Below the pieces are notes generated by a model. That model worked only from the letters and a program-made list of their open reading frames with translations, was not told where the DNA came from and did no database searches. Below, one piece after another: positions 44,694-55,419 of a stretch of DNA of 64,000 bases. The stretch is from Verticillium longisporum (lineage: Eukaryota > Ascomycota > Sordariomycetes > Glomerellales > Plectosphaerellaceae), in the NCBI GenBank assembly GCA_019188255.1, contig JAETXT010000001.1, positions 7,192,001 to 7,256,000 on the forward strand, in the 5' to 3' direction. Each line of letters begins with the position of its first letter. The stretch's first letter is position 1. Both the position numbers and the translations under genes were made by a program.

Positions 44694-46803
44694 CGGTCGA
44701 CAAACCCTCGGAAGCGGACTGTGTCGCTTTTCTTGACGATATGGCCCGAAACCCCATCAAAGGGCCAATTGAGTACTATGTCGGAGAGTCTCTTTTACCC
44801 GACTTCGATTCGTACCTTCATGCTGGGGAGCAACTATGTCAGCTCCAACCGCTCAAGGGGATCAACAAGCCATACTGGCATCTTGGGGTTCGGGGTTCTG
44901 GCACTGCCCTCCATTGCGAGGATGCGCGCTGGCGGTCTTACAACTTCGTCATTGGCCCAGGTTTCAAGGTTTGGCTGGTAATCCACAAGGACGACAATGC
45001 GAAACTCGAGGATTTCATGAGGCGTCACTGGAAACTTGGCGAGTGTAGCCAGCGCCTTCGTCACCCTGGCCTCTTCATCGCACCGAGTATTCTCAAAGAG
45101 AATGACATTCGCTTCGAGGTCCATTGCTTCGGGGCGAACGAAATATTTGTGACGGATACCGAGCAAGTCGCCAACTTCACGCCCTGCCTTGCCGTGGCAA
45201 TCAATCACTTAAACCCAGGCGAGCCAACCTTCCCGGAACAGCTCAAAGTCTGCGAAAAGTGTGGAATACTGCCTCTTGCGCACGAATCCTTCGTCAAAGT
45301 CCCTCCCCCCCCGGATGATGATGTGATCATGGACGACGACTTGGCAAACAGCGATGAGGATGCGAATGAGCGCGATGCAAGTCCGCAAGTTGGACGAAAA
45401 CGAAGGCGAACGGCCAAAACCAGGTATACCATGGCCCCGAAAAGGTCCAGAATCGAGGCCCCTACCAGGGTGCAGGACCTTGCAGGACGGCCGCAGTCGA
45501 GAGCTGTCCGGGAATTGCAAGCTATTGGCAAGCAGGCCCGCAGCTCTGACCCGCTTTGCAATATCCCCCAGATCAACATCAAGTCGCCACCGTCAGAAAA
45601 GGTTTTCAAATGTGCCGTTGCTGTCAGGAGCAGATCCGCTGTCTGTCGGCTTGCCGCCTTCATTGATGCACATAGGGCGTTGCACGTGTTCCGCCCACCG
45701 GCCGTGGCGTCTGGAGACAAAGATGAAGTCCGACGATGCCTCATGGGGATCATGCAGGTTGGGAAAGATGTTCAGTTCGGCGAACTGCACAAGCGCCTAC
45801 GCAAGGCAGACCTTCATCATCTAATCGAGTTCAAGGGGCAAGGACGGAGCCGCCCAGACTCGGTGTTGAGCCGCCAAACTAGAGAGGAGCTTGGACTTAG
45901 CCTTCGGACATACCAACGATACAAGTTGGACGGCAAATATTGGAGTGCAATTCGAGGGCCCCCTGGAGGACTTCTTCATGGACTCCTTTGCCTCATCCCT
46001 TTCAGCCTGGAAGAACCTCTCAAAGTCCAGGCGAAGGACTACCTTGAACTTGATCCAAAGGAGCTGCTGAGTTTGCATTCGTTGCTAAGCGATGACTATA
46101 TGGCAAGCATATGCGTTCCTGCTCGTGAGTTTGAGAAGTCATTGCAGCTTGGCTCACAGCCAATTGAGTTCATATGGGAATCGACGGGCATCTGCCTGCA
46201 GACTTGCGACGAGGTGGAAATGCTGCGCCAACTACAGCCTTTGCCCTTTACAGATACCAACATCTGGGATCAGAGCAGGTTCTTCGAAGCAGCGAAGCCT
46301 ACAGCCTGGCCCACAGACATACAATGGCCTGCCGATCCAACAATGATCCAGGCCGACCAAAAACAATGCGATTACTGCGATGCCGACAAGTGTGTATGCT
46401 TAGGTACTGTCGTCGAGGTGGTGCCCCGAATCAAGAGGTACGGCGCGGTCCGAGGGCTTCAGGCGGTTGCTCTCAACGCCGGAGCTGTGGCTTATGAAAA
46501 GGGGAGCTTCATCGGCGTGATTGCTGGCGACCTTTACCCCCTTGGCACGTATGAAGACGAGCACTGGACATTTGACTTCGAGAGGCCAGATTTGGAGGAT
46601 CACCCTGCTGTATGCCAACTTCGAATGACAGAGGTCGGCAACTGCTTCAGACTTCTAGGAACCGCGGAGGACCCATCAGCCCTGCTTGTACAAAAAAGAA
46701 GAGGCGGACGGTGGGTAATGGCAGTTGAGGCTAAGCGGAGCATCATGGATAATGACCATATTACTGTGTCTTCGCTGTGGTCCAGAGGAGACCAGGCGGC
46801 AAC

Positions 46804-46844
46804 GCACGGGCCACAGGCGCCACTATGGCGCCTGTGGCCCGTGC
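46804..46844. repeat. perfect 19-bp inverted repeat with 3-base loop
   Basis: GCACGGGCCACAGGCGCCA, loop CTA, then its exact reverse complement. It is GC-rich and would form a very stable hairpin. It lies inside the open frame of the SET-like gene, where protein similarity seems to end. Confidence 0.95.
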
Positions 46845-47089
46845 ACGACTGCTTCCAGTACAGTGCGTCGGAGTGTAGAAGCACGGAAGGGAGGCTTGTG
46901 GGAGGCATAGACAGACATCTTGAGGGAACTATTCTGATCAAGGCTTTGCATTTACTAGCTCCTCTAGACTTTTTAGGGTAGATAACGGTTGCTTGTAGTA
47001 TATACTTCGAATAGGAACTAGCGTCTCCAGCCAACGGACGAACCCGTCTACTCGGATGAGACGTGCCCCATTCTGTCATTCTGGATACG

Positions 47090-48345
47090 TCTAGTATACT
47101 ACGTCGATTACACATTTGGATTTTCGACGTTGGGTATGGCGTTACGAAAACGTTGGATAGTTTGTCATCTGACCACTCCGATGGGATCGGAGTTGTCAAG
47201 GTAGGTACTCCAGCAACACTGCCGCCGAACTTCCCTGACGGCCGCGGGGACACCGTAATCAGGTACCTCTCCGGGCCGCAGTCATTCATTTACTAGCCAC
47301 TAGTCAGGCTGTAGATCTGGATGAGACTAGTCAGGTATTCGAGGTCATCGCCAGCCTCGGAGGTTATCCCGCTAATAGCCATCATTAGGTCGGGATAGGG
47401 CGAAAGCATCTATGCCCGCTCTGACTATAACCCGGCTTGCCCCCACTGAGTATCGTCCAGGTAACGGAAGGCAGACAGGACCCGGACCTCATCGTTCATC
47501 TCTACCATGATGTCCATGCCAGGATAGCCTCCAGAGGAATACATGTTGAGGCTAGACCGGTCTTGGGCCGAAACTACCACGGCACATGCTCGCATGCGCG
47601 CACTCGGGGCCTCCAAAGTGGCTTGTCTGTACCGGGTGTCGTTGGCAATATCATAGATTTTTATCCTACTTATGAACTCGTTGCCTTCCGCCCTCTCTGC
47701 ACCTGTCAGTATCGCTTTTTGAATAAAGGCCCGGTAAAGACGTACGCTTCTAGTCGGATTCTCCGACTTACGGGTGCTTGTTAACCAGTCCGGGTAGGTG
47801 ACCCCTCCGATAACCACCAAGATGCCCTGTTGACCCACGGGAACCAGAATGTGAAGGCTATTCAAATTATTGAGAGCATTCCCGGTAAGGTTTGTATTTC
47901 GTGGAACACTGGCACCCAGTTTGGTGCTCGAAGTCCGCCGAAATATGGCATGTTCTCGGATGGCGCGCTGGCTGCTCCACCGTATGCAATGTACCGCGTC
48001 ATACCAGCTGGAGGCGTGTTTGAGACAAACCTGGTGTGAAATGATTCCTCAAGGAATCGTGTTCGTAAGCCTGGTCGGTCAGCGCATCGTATGCGCGAGG
48101 GGGTTGAAAGGCATCCGTCTTCTTGACCAAGCATCCATGCAGCGATAGCTGAGCGTCGCTCACGAGCATGGCCCCATCATAGTAATTCGATGCGTCATTG
48201 TTGGCATTGCCCATCCGCCGTGAGCTTTGGATATCGTCTGAAAAGAGCACCGTCAAGCTATCAGACGCCTGGAACGGGCGGCTAAAGTTAAGAGTATACA
48301 TCAGGCCGAGAGGGTTTTCTCGCAGCGCGTCAGCACAAGGAGGCC
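47090..48345 (-). pseudogene. degenerate copy of the Kelch-repeat membrane protein gene
   Basis: Segments in three frames match the intact gene at 50774-53366: GLMYTLNFSRPFQASDSLT and NYYDGAMLV...LSLHGCLVKKTDA (48310-48090), TRYIAYGGAASAPSENM...YFGGLRAPNW (48030-47930), VPVGQQGILVVIGGVTYPDWLTSTRKSENPTRS (47845-47750), then YDIANDTRYRQAT and GGYPGMDIMVEMNDEV, and at the 3' end TTPIPSEWSDDKLSNVFVTPYPTSKIQ (near 47200-47110). The signal-peptide exon, the membrane segment and the cytoplasmic tail are missing, and there are many frameshifts and small deletions. It is a partial, old duplicate without plausible function. Confidence 0.88.
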
Positions 48346-48359
48346 ATCAGCGCGAGCAA

Positions 48360-48620
48360 TGCACTGGCGAAATTTAAAGCCATGCTGCGTGCGCCCATGC
48401 TATGCCGTTGGTGATCAGAAGCACAGGCAGCTAATGCAGGCCGAATGTCCCGAGCTGGGTTGCTGTTTTCGACTGGGCGATCAGAGAAGATGCATAATCA
48501 CCATTGGGCCCATGTCCCGCGTGCTCGTACGGAGTTTCTGATCGAACCTGTGGAAGTTGACTTGAGCCATTGATAACACTAAGATAGGATCAGCGGGTGC
48601 ACAATGGCGTTCGGTAGATC
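48360..48620. repeat. duplicated promoter piece of the Kelch gene
   Basis: Words such as GATGCTGCGTG/CATGCTGCGTG, AGGCAGCYAATGCAGG and TGTCCCGA(T/G)CTGGG, then TTTCTGATCG and TGTGGAAG, occur in the same order here and at about 53455-53620, just upstream of the intact gene. The duplication thus included upstream DNA. Confidence 0.65.
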
Positions 48621-49193
48621 CTGAGAACACGTCACCATATTTCACGCTCAATCATTGACGAGTCGTCAAAAGCCCTTGCCAGAATGAAAAAATCATTGGC
48701 TGGAGACGATGTCACCGCATCCTCAAGAAAGGCCACGATTGGGGAACACGGAGTTGATGGTAAGAGGCATTGAGGTATATGAGACTGACGTTGAGGAAGC
48801 AGATCATGGTTCAGGGGCGCAATTATATTCGTTGAGACGTCGAACAGGGCGGTAGATGACCTACCTCGGTGTTGGTCTTGCTAAGCATCAATTATCCCGT
48901 TCCGCCAGCCTGTAAGCCCCGCGGGCCAATTAGTTTCTGCCTATGAGGTGCCTAGGAAGAGCCGTTGGTGATGTTAGTGGAATGTCCTGTTTAATTCGCT
49001 ACCAACCAGATGGGACCTATGAAATTGTGGACGTAGCGCCATGCATCCCCCATGTGTTGCCACCATGGGCAGGTCAGGTTAGGAGACATTCATTGAAAGT
49101 CCTCTATATAAGGAGCTCTCAAAGCCTGGCGCAATCCTTGCTTCAAATGTTCCCAGCATTGGAAAGTTGCCCCTCATCAACCTGGAATCACTC
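48621..49193. other. intergenic
   Basis: About 570 bases upstream of the Cys-rich gene; nothing recognised. Confidence 0.4.
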
Positions 49194-49526
49194 ATGTGCT
49201 TCTACGAGCGAACTATCTGGCTTTGTGGCTACTGGAAACGGGGAAGATTCCGCGAGCAATGTCCATTTGAAAACCGAATTGGGGAAACTTGCGGCCTCAA
49301 GCTTGTTTACGATACGAAGCGATGCTTGGCCGAATGCGATCTTTGCTCTCGTATCGGCAGAAAGAAACGTCGAGTCCAAAAACTTACTACGGACATTGAC
49401 CGATGGAAGCGCGACAAGAACCTTCCGGCCACAGTCGAGAGGGCGGAACGAGAAGAAAGGGATTTGCTATCGATCTTTTCAGATCTCGAGGGCCAACATC
49501 ACATCCGCGTCTTTCACTGTTGCTAG
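49194..49526 (+). CDS. small Cys-rich conserved protein of unknown function
   Basis: 110 aa, no intron, starting MCFYERTIWLCGYWKRGRFREQC. Paired cysteines (C-x(11)-C near the start, then ETCGLKLVYDTKRCLAECDLC) suggest metal binding. A basic, charged helix follows (RIGRKKRRVQKLTTDIDRWKRD...VERAEREERDLLSIFSDL). I recall this arrangement as a widespread family of hypothetical proteins in Sordariomycetes, often in several copies per genome; no function is known to me. The ATG at 49194 is the first in frame. The overlapping longer frame 48943-49545 looks random and is not used. Confidence 0.6.
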   Translation: MCFYERTIWLCGYWKRGRFREQCPFENRIGETCGLKLVYDTKRCLAECDLCSRIGRKKRRVQKLTTDIDRWKRDKNLPATVERAEREERDLLSIFSDLEGQHHIRVFHCC

Positions 49527-50773
49527 CGGCCATCGGGCAACGTGAGTGGAGGCCTTGGCAGGTAGCGTTGATGGCGGGGCGCCAAAACAAAGCAGGAGAT
49601 AATGGAGGACGGCAACGCCGAGATTGAGGACATCGAAACCCCGAATTTCAGTGGAAAGAAGAGGGTTCTGCAGGAGCGCCAGCCATCAGCAGCCCCAAAC
49701 AATCTTGTCCGCTGCGCTGTGTTTGATCTTGGCGAATAGCGCACGTTTCATCGTGTTCACGCTGCACACTCGTTATTATTATCGTCGGAAGATTGGGCAG
49801 ACTCTGGTAATCGGGCATCATGGAAGTCGACAAAGTGGAGGAGTGTATCGAATCGGCGAGGAGTTGCGAAAGTTTGGGGAGCAGAGAAGTCTTGGCATAT
49901 CAGACATAGCCCTGGTTCTCATATGCCTTGACGTGGATGAATGGCTCTGGATTGAAACTGGCAGAAAGTTCTTGTAGGCTTTTATTGCAAAAGTAGGCAT
50001 CGGTGCGGTATTGACCTGCATCCACACGATCATAATGGTCAGCACACCCTTTCCTATGTATATTGACGTCGGTTGCACTCTCCTTGGCTCGGCGTTAGAT
50101 CTGGTGATCGGGGCGTCGAGGCAGACGAACTGTTCGCGAGATGACGGTCTCGTCGGGATCGGATGCGGTAATACACATCACGTACGAGATAGTTGGAAGA
50201 GGGGTGGGTGGCGATAATGGCGAAGAGGATAGGATGGAGTTGTTGAAGGAGAGAGATGGCAATACGAAGGCTCGAGAAAGCAAGAGGAAGGGCGGGGATC
50301 CTGAACAGAAACGCGCTGTCACATGAGGGATTGATATTAGCTAGATCTTGGTCGACTACTACTTCGTGCTGGAGAAACTGCCATGAGAACCTGGAGGCCG
50401 GCTATGACCTCCTCAGGTGCAAGATCCCGAAACTTGGTCGTTGGCCTTTCCTGTATCTCAAACAATCACAATCGCTGGCTAGTTTGAGGCGTCCAAGCCC
50501 CATCCTCGACGCCTTAACCGTGCAATTGAAAGAGACAGTGGAGCTTCATACAGCAGCCATGGATAACAAGGAAAGATGAATTTAAAAAATGACATGACAA
50601 AAAGCTCACGAAAACAGAATTTCGTTTAGTGGCAGCTTGAAAAGGCAGGTCGATGGAGGCGCTACTCCATGACACAAATCAGCAGACGCGAAGAACAGAA
50701 TAACCACTTAAGACTTCGAATTTGAGCTCGATCGCCGAAGTTATGATTGGTGAGAAGCCGCTGCAGGCTATCT
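49527..50773. other. intergenic
   Basis: About 1.2 kb. Open frames on both strands are short and unlike any family. It is the 3' side of the Kelch gene. No gene supported. Confidence 0.45.
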
Positions 50774-53366
50774 TTAGTCGACTTCTAAGCCACGATCAGC
50801 CGCCTCCTTAGGCGCCGGGCTGAGAATCGTCGGGCTGATTGGGGTAGGAACCAACGGGGGGCCATGGATAGCGGACGTGTCAAAAGGGGAAACAACAAGG
50901 GGTACAGAGGAGTAGTTGTCCGCATCAGAAGCCGAGCTGATGGTGACTTCGCTGATTTGTCGAAGATGGCCAGTATCATGGTTGCTTATGCCGGAGACTG
51001 TGGGCCATACGCGATCCCTCATTCCAACGATCGTGTCAACGGGATTGGAAACACCATGGGCTGGGGACTCTGCGAGGTTGTAGGGGCCAAGTACATCCGA
51101 TGAACCGGAGGGTGACAAAATCTCGTTGTCTGAGACAGAGCCATAATAGTATGTTGGCTGGATAAACGTTGGATAAGGTGAAGTGCCGAAGTGCGTATGC
51201 TTGTCGATAATTTCCATGGGAGACAGACCTGTGTCGGAAAGTTCAGGGGTCTTGAGGTATCTGAGCGGTGGATGTCAGTCTACTGTTGCCGAATTGGAGA
51301 GTGTAAGAATCACCATGGAGCTCTGCAAAGGGGCTGCCCATCATTTCGGAATGTGGCATGGCAAGTGGAGTTGGGATTGGAGATGAAGTCGGTTCTTGCG
51401 CCACTGGTACGTCGGTGTTGGAGGGCGTGTCTGCCTCCGTCGTGACTGTGCGAGTCTTTTCCTCGGTTGGCTGGCCTCTGATCCAGGAGAGAATACGGTT
51501 GCCGTTATACTCGGTGTGAGTGCCCCGACGGCGAAGCTTGCGCCTACGCCAAAGGCAGACGCTTCCGAGAAACGCAGTAATGCAGACCAGTCCCAGTGTG
51601 ACTCCAAGGGTAGGGCCAATCCATCTTGGCATGCCGCCGCCGCCGCCGGAATCGTCCGTGTCGTTTCTTCCATCACTGCCTGGCGTAAAGCTCGGTCGGT
51701 CGGTCTCGGTGGCTCTTGGATAGGGATACCAAGTTTGGATCTTCGACGTCCGGTATGATACGGCAAAAACATCGGCTAGACCATCCTCAGACCACCCCAA
51801 AGGGCTGGGAGCCGTCAAGACGGCTCCTCCTGCAGCACCGCCGCCAATGACTTCCCTGACGACCGCGGGAACGCCATAGTCAGCGTATCTCTCTGGGTCG
51901 TAGCTTTCCATCCAACGGCCACTTGTCAGGTTATAGACCTGAATGAGATCAGGAAGACATGTGAGATGATCGCCAGCCTCCGAGGTCATTCCGCCAATGA
52001 CCATCATCTGGTCGGGATAGGGCATGAAGCATTTGTGCCCGTTCCGGCCACGACCTGGCCTGCCCTCGCTGAGCCTGGTCCAGGTGAAGGAGGGAAGGGA
52101 CAGGACCCAGACCTCATCGTTCATCTCCACTTTGGGGTCCACACCGGGATAGCCTCCATAGAGATATATGTTAAAGCTGGACTGGTCTTGGGCGGAAGCC
52201 ACCACGGCACATGCTCTCGTGCGCGCCGTCGGACCGTCTGAGGTAGCCTGTCGGTACCAAGTGTTGTTGGCAATGTCATAGATGTCGACCGTACTCATGA
52301 ACTCGTCGCTCTCTGCCTTCTGTATACCTGTCAATACCAATTTTGAGCGAAGCCGCAAAGACCGTAAAGAATTACACTTCGGGTTGGATTTTCCGACTTG
52401 TGGGCGCTTGTCAACCAGTCAGGGTAGGTGACGCCTCCAACAACCACCAGGATGCCTTGTTCCCCCACAGGAACCCAAACCACCTCAGGGTTCGCCCGGC
52501 CCCGAATTCCATCCGGCAAGGTATTATTGGCCCATACAAGAGTTGTCTGCGTTGCCATGTCGAGAGTGAGAAGAGTGTTCGAGGTGTTGAGGGCATTTTC
52601 AGAGACGTTTGTGTTTCGTTGAAAGACTGGGCCCCAGTCTGGTGCTCGAAGCCCGCCGAAGTACCATGCCATATTCTCAGACGGCGCGCTGACCGCCCCA
52701 CCGTAGGCGACGTATCGTGTCATACCACTCGGAAGCGTATTTGAGACGAACCCTGCTTCGAACTGATTCCTGACCGGGCCGTATTGATAGGCCTGGTAGG
52801 TCAGTGCATCGTCCGCACGTGGGGGCTGATAGGCATCCGTCTTCTTGACCAAGCCTCCATAGAGCGACAGCTGGGCACTGTTGACGAGCATGGCCCCGTC
52901 ATAGTAGTTCGGTGCGTCGTTATTGGTGTTTCCCACGCCGCCACGGGCTTTGGAGATCGTGCCGAAGAGTGCCGTGAAGTTGTCGGACGATTGGAACGGC
53001 CGGCTGAAGTTCAGGGTGTACATGAGTCCGAGAGGGTTTTCTGACAGGCCATCAATGCAAGCCGGGTTGGTGAAGATACACTGCCACTGACCTTGTTGTT
53101 CAGGGGGTCCATACTCTCCGTTCAAAAGCCCTTGACTCCAGTACAGAAAGCCACCATCGAGGTACACTGTGTCTCTGATGATGGCGCCTGAGGGACGAGT
53201 TAGCAAAGGCAGGTCAGAGAACACGGTCGATCAGAGCGGACAAACCTCTCGGTTGCGCCCATAGACACATCGAGGCATTGACTTGGTTTTCGGTCCACCC
53301 TTCGAACTGACCAAACACCACCCTGGAAAAGGCGGCGACGAAGCAGATGGCCAGCATGCGAACCAT
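50774..53366 (-). CDS. Kelch-repeat type I membrane protein
   Basis: Four exons (53366-53246, 53187-52378, 52327-51314, 51228-50774) with consistent phases encode 799 aa. MVRMLAICFVAAFSRVVFGQ is a signal peptide. The extracellular part has galactose-oxidase/Kelch-like blades: VYLDGGFLYW, AWYFGGLRAPDWG, GILVVVGGVTYPDW, YLYGGYPG...DEVWVLSLPSFTWTRL and MMVIGGMTS...LIQVYNLTSGRW. A poly-Gly stretch precedes a single membrane helix (WIGPTLGVTLGLVCITAFLGSV) with a basic stop-transfer CLWRRRKLRRRG. The ~200-residue tail is Ser/Pro/Thr-rich and lies in the cytoplasm. Such proteins are common surface proteins of filamentous ascomycetes; their ligands are unknown. Intron 2 (52377-52328, GTGTAA...CAG) is the least certain splice. 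A decayed copy lies 5 kb to the left. Confidence 0.88.
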
Positions 53367-55419
53367 GGCTGGCAGGGAGTTTCCGACGTTGGGCACGAAA
53401 CAAGTGCGGCATGAGGATTACTGCACTGCGAGAGTCCAGCCCACCTTGCTGCGCCAGATGCTGCGTGTGACGACTCCGGGTGCAGGCAGCCAATGCAGGT
53501 GTGCTGTCCCGATCTGGGCACCGACTGCTACCAGACGATCAGGGCACTTGCGGGTCACATCAGTATCTGTTGTAAGCCCCCACCGCTGTATGGCGTTTCT
53601 GATCGGCCTTGTGGAAGGCTCGTTGGCACGGGCAAATTGAGGATCCACGAACCAACAGGCAATCGGGGTGTTCGGCAGATACCCATGGCCATGCCGCACA
53701 TTCTCTTGGGGGAGGACGGCCAAGCGAAAGATGACCCCACGGAGCTGCTGACCAAACAGGGAGAGCCAGGACCAGGCTGGGTAAGGGTGCCGTCCTTCTG
53801 GACACGGCGGTTAGAGGAACAGTACAGAGCACTCATCGGCTGGACCGAGGAAGGGCAATTCTTGGACATCGGAGGATGACGACCACCGAGAGCAGTTGGT
53901 CATCTCGGCAAGTCTTCAAGGATGCTGCTTAGTGCTTTTCACAGGGGACATGCTAGATTTGATGTGCCGTAGCCTGCATGGGAGGTGGGGTTAGGCTACG
54001 AGTAGTGGGGCGAGAACCCTCGGTCAGTGCGAAACATGGTCACAACGGGCACTAGCGCGGGGTAGGACTACTCACAATGATCGAGTCAGGAAGAATGCCC
54101 TACATTCGTGGCGGGTCACATAACGGAATCTCGAGCGTATGGCCCCGGTCGTGCGCCCGGAAGCTACGGGACTGTCGCTTTGTTTCCAGAGTAGGACAAG
54201 CTGGATGTTGATCTGGTTGGGGCTGTGGGACGAAAGAGGCAGTTGGCGCTAGCACCACAGCTGTTTTAGTGGACACAGCAGTTAAAAGCGACGATCAACT
54301 TTTTCCGAGGAAGCTTCCGCGTCCCTCTCGGGCCAACAGCCAACGACCAACCACCAACCACCAACCACCAAAGACCAACGACCAACGTCCAATCTATGAA
54401 CGATGACAAATTTGAACCCTTCATTTCTCTTGATTGCCCCAGTCTTCGTAATCCTCACGCCTAGTATCTGACAGAAACGAAAAATATGACAGCCCGTCGC
54501 CTATGGCGATATGGGCCTGTAGCCTGACGGCCCCGAATACCATGTAGGGCCTCTTGACTCGTGTGAGGGGACCAGCGACCCTAGTCATATGATCGATGGC
54601 GAGGGCAACCCTCAGGGCACCGGCTATCTCATCGGTGCAACGGAGCAGCATCGGAAGTGATCGTCACTATTGCTTGCGCCCCGCGCGATAATATGGACCC
54701 TCCAATCAGCCGGCTCCTGCCTTCACCAGTCCTCTACCAACATCCGAGAGGAGTCAGTCATGGGACCAAAAGCTCGAACAAAAAGTCAATTAATGAATCG
54801 CAGCGTGGGTGTGCATGCTGCCACCCGGCCGTCTTGTTGGCGACTTTGGACCCGGCAATGACTGTGGCCGGAAAGACGCAGTATCAACACCATCCCCGCA
54901 GTCCTAGCTGTAGGCTCGTGTGAGAAACGCAGCCCTCCATATTCCTTGTAGGCCACGTACGCTTCGCCAAGATGTCACGAAGGCCAGCTCAGGCTGGTGT
55001 GGAAGACGCTAGCCACGGAGATTGGACGTCCCGGAATCACCCATCTCGGGCATCATCCTCTTGTACAGCGATGCTCGGCAAGTGAGGGCCTTTGAGTCAT
55101 GCCATATGACAGGCAAGTTGAGCCGGCATCAGACTTCGGGTTCCATCACAACGGATAAGTAGGCCGAGAGACGTATAGCGTGCAGAAGTATGATTACGGG
55201 TGGATCAATATTCCCTGACGATCGCGACCACAGGGCATAGACTGTCGAGTCTTGATGAACTTTCAGTCAAGTCTCCAGGTCATGGAAGTTCATGTCTACT
55301 ATTCACCGCAGCGTCCTTGCCACAGGATGTACATAAGATGGGAAATATCAGGCGCCGTTGTTTAGCACATCCTGCCTCGTTCTTGCCCCAGACCTATGCG
55401 CCCTTTGTACTCGCCCACA
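53367..55419. other. 2-kb intergenic region
   Basis: Divergent promoters of the Kelch gene and the mucin-like gene. The frame at 53493-53879 (+) is in the Kelch promoter and is not conserved in its duplicate. A CCAAC-type tandem repeat lies at 54333-54392. Otherwise nothing. Confidence 0.45.
54333..54392. repeat. imperfect 7-base tandem repeat (CCAACCA type)
   Basis: About eight units of CCAAC(C/G)A or close variants in a row, including three perfect AACCACC units in the centre. Confidence 0.8.

Larger units (their letters stand above)
40763..46981 (+). pseudogene. large SET-like domain gene split by a hAT transposon
   Basis: The left part (40763-41582) has an N-terminal helix and a Ser/Pro/Gln-rich linker and breaks off at ELPDISHP. 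The right part (44694-46981) continues in the same frame with VDKPSEADCVAFLDDMARNP. Without the insert and one copy of the 8-base duplication the gene would be an uninterrupted 1035-codon frame. The middle has a conserved-looking globular region (YWHLGVRGSGTALHCEDARWRSYNF). Near the C-terminus are a Cys cluster (CDYCDADKCVCLG) and a divergent SET-like fold: YGAVRGLQAVALNAGAVAYEKGSFIGVIAGDLYP, then AEVGNCFRLL-type text, but no clear NHxC motif. Proteins like this may be lineage-specific; methyltransferase activity is doubtful. From the hairpin at 46804 on, the reading (RLWPVHDC...) looks non-native. Confidence 0.75.

Noticed and set aside
48943..49545. 200-aa frame overlapping the Cys-rich gene
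   Set aside because: Wrong frame relative to the conserved Cys-rich protein; composition looks random.
53493..53879. 128-aa frame in the Kelch promoter
   Set aside because: The duplicated promoter piece near 48.4 kb does not conserve the frame.
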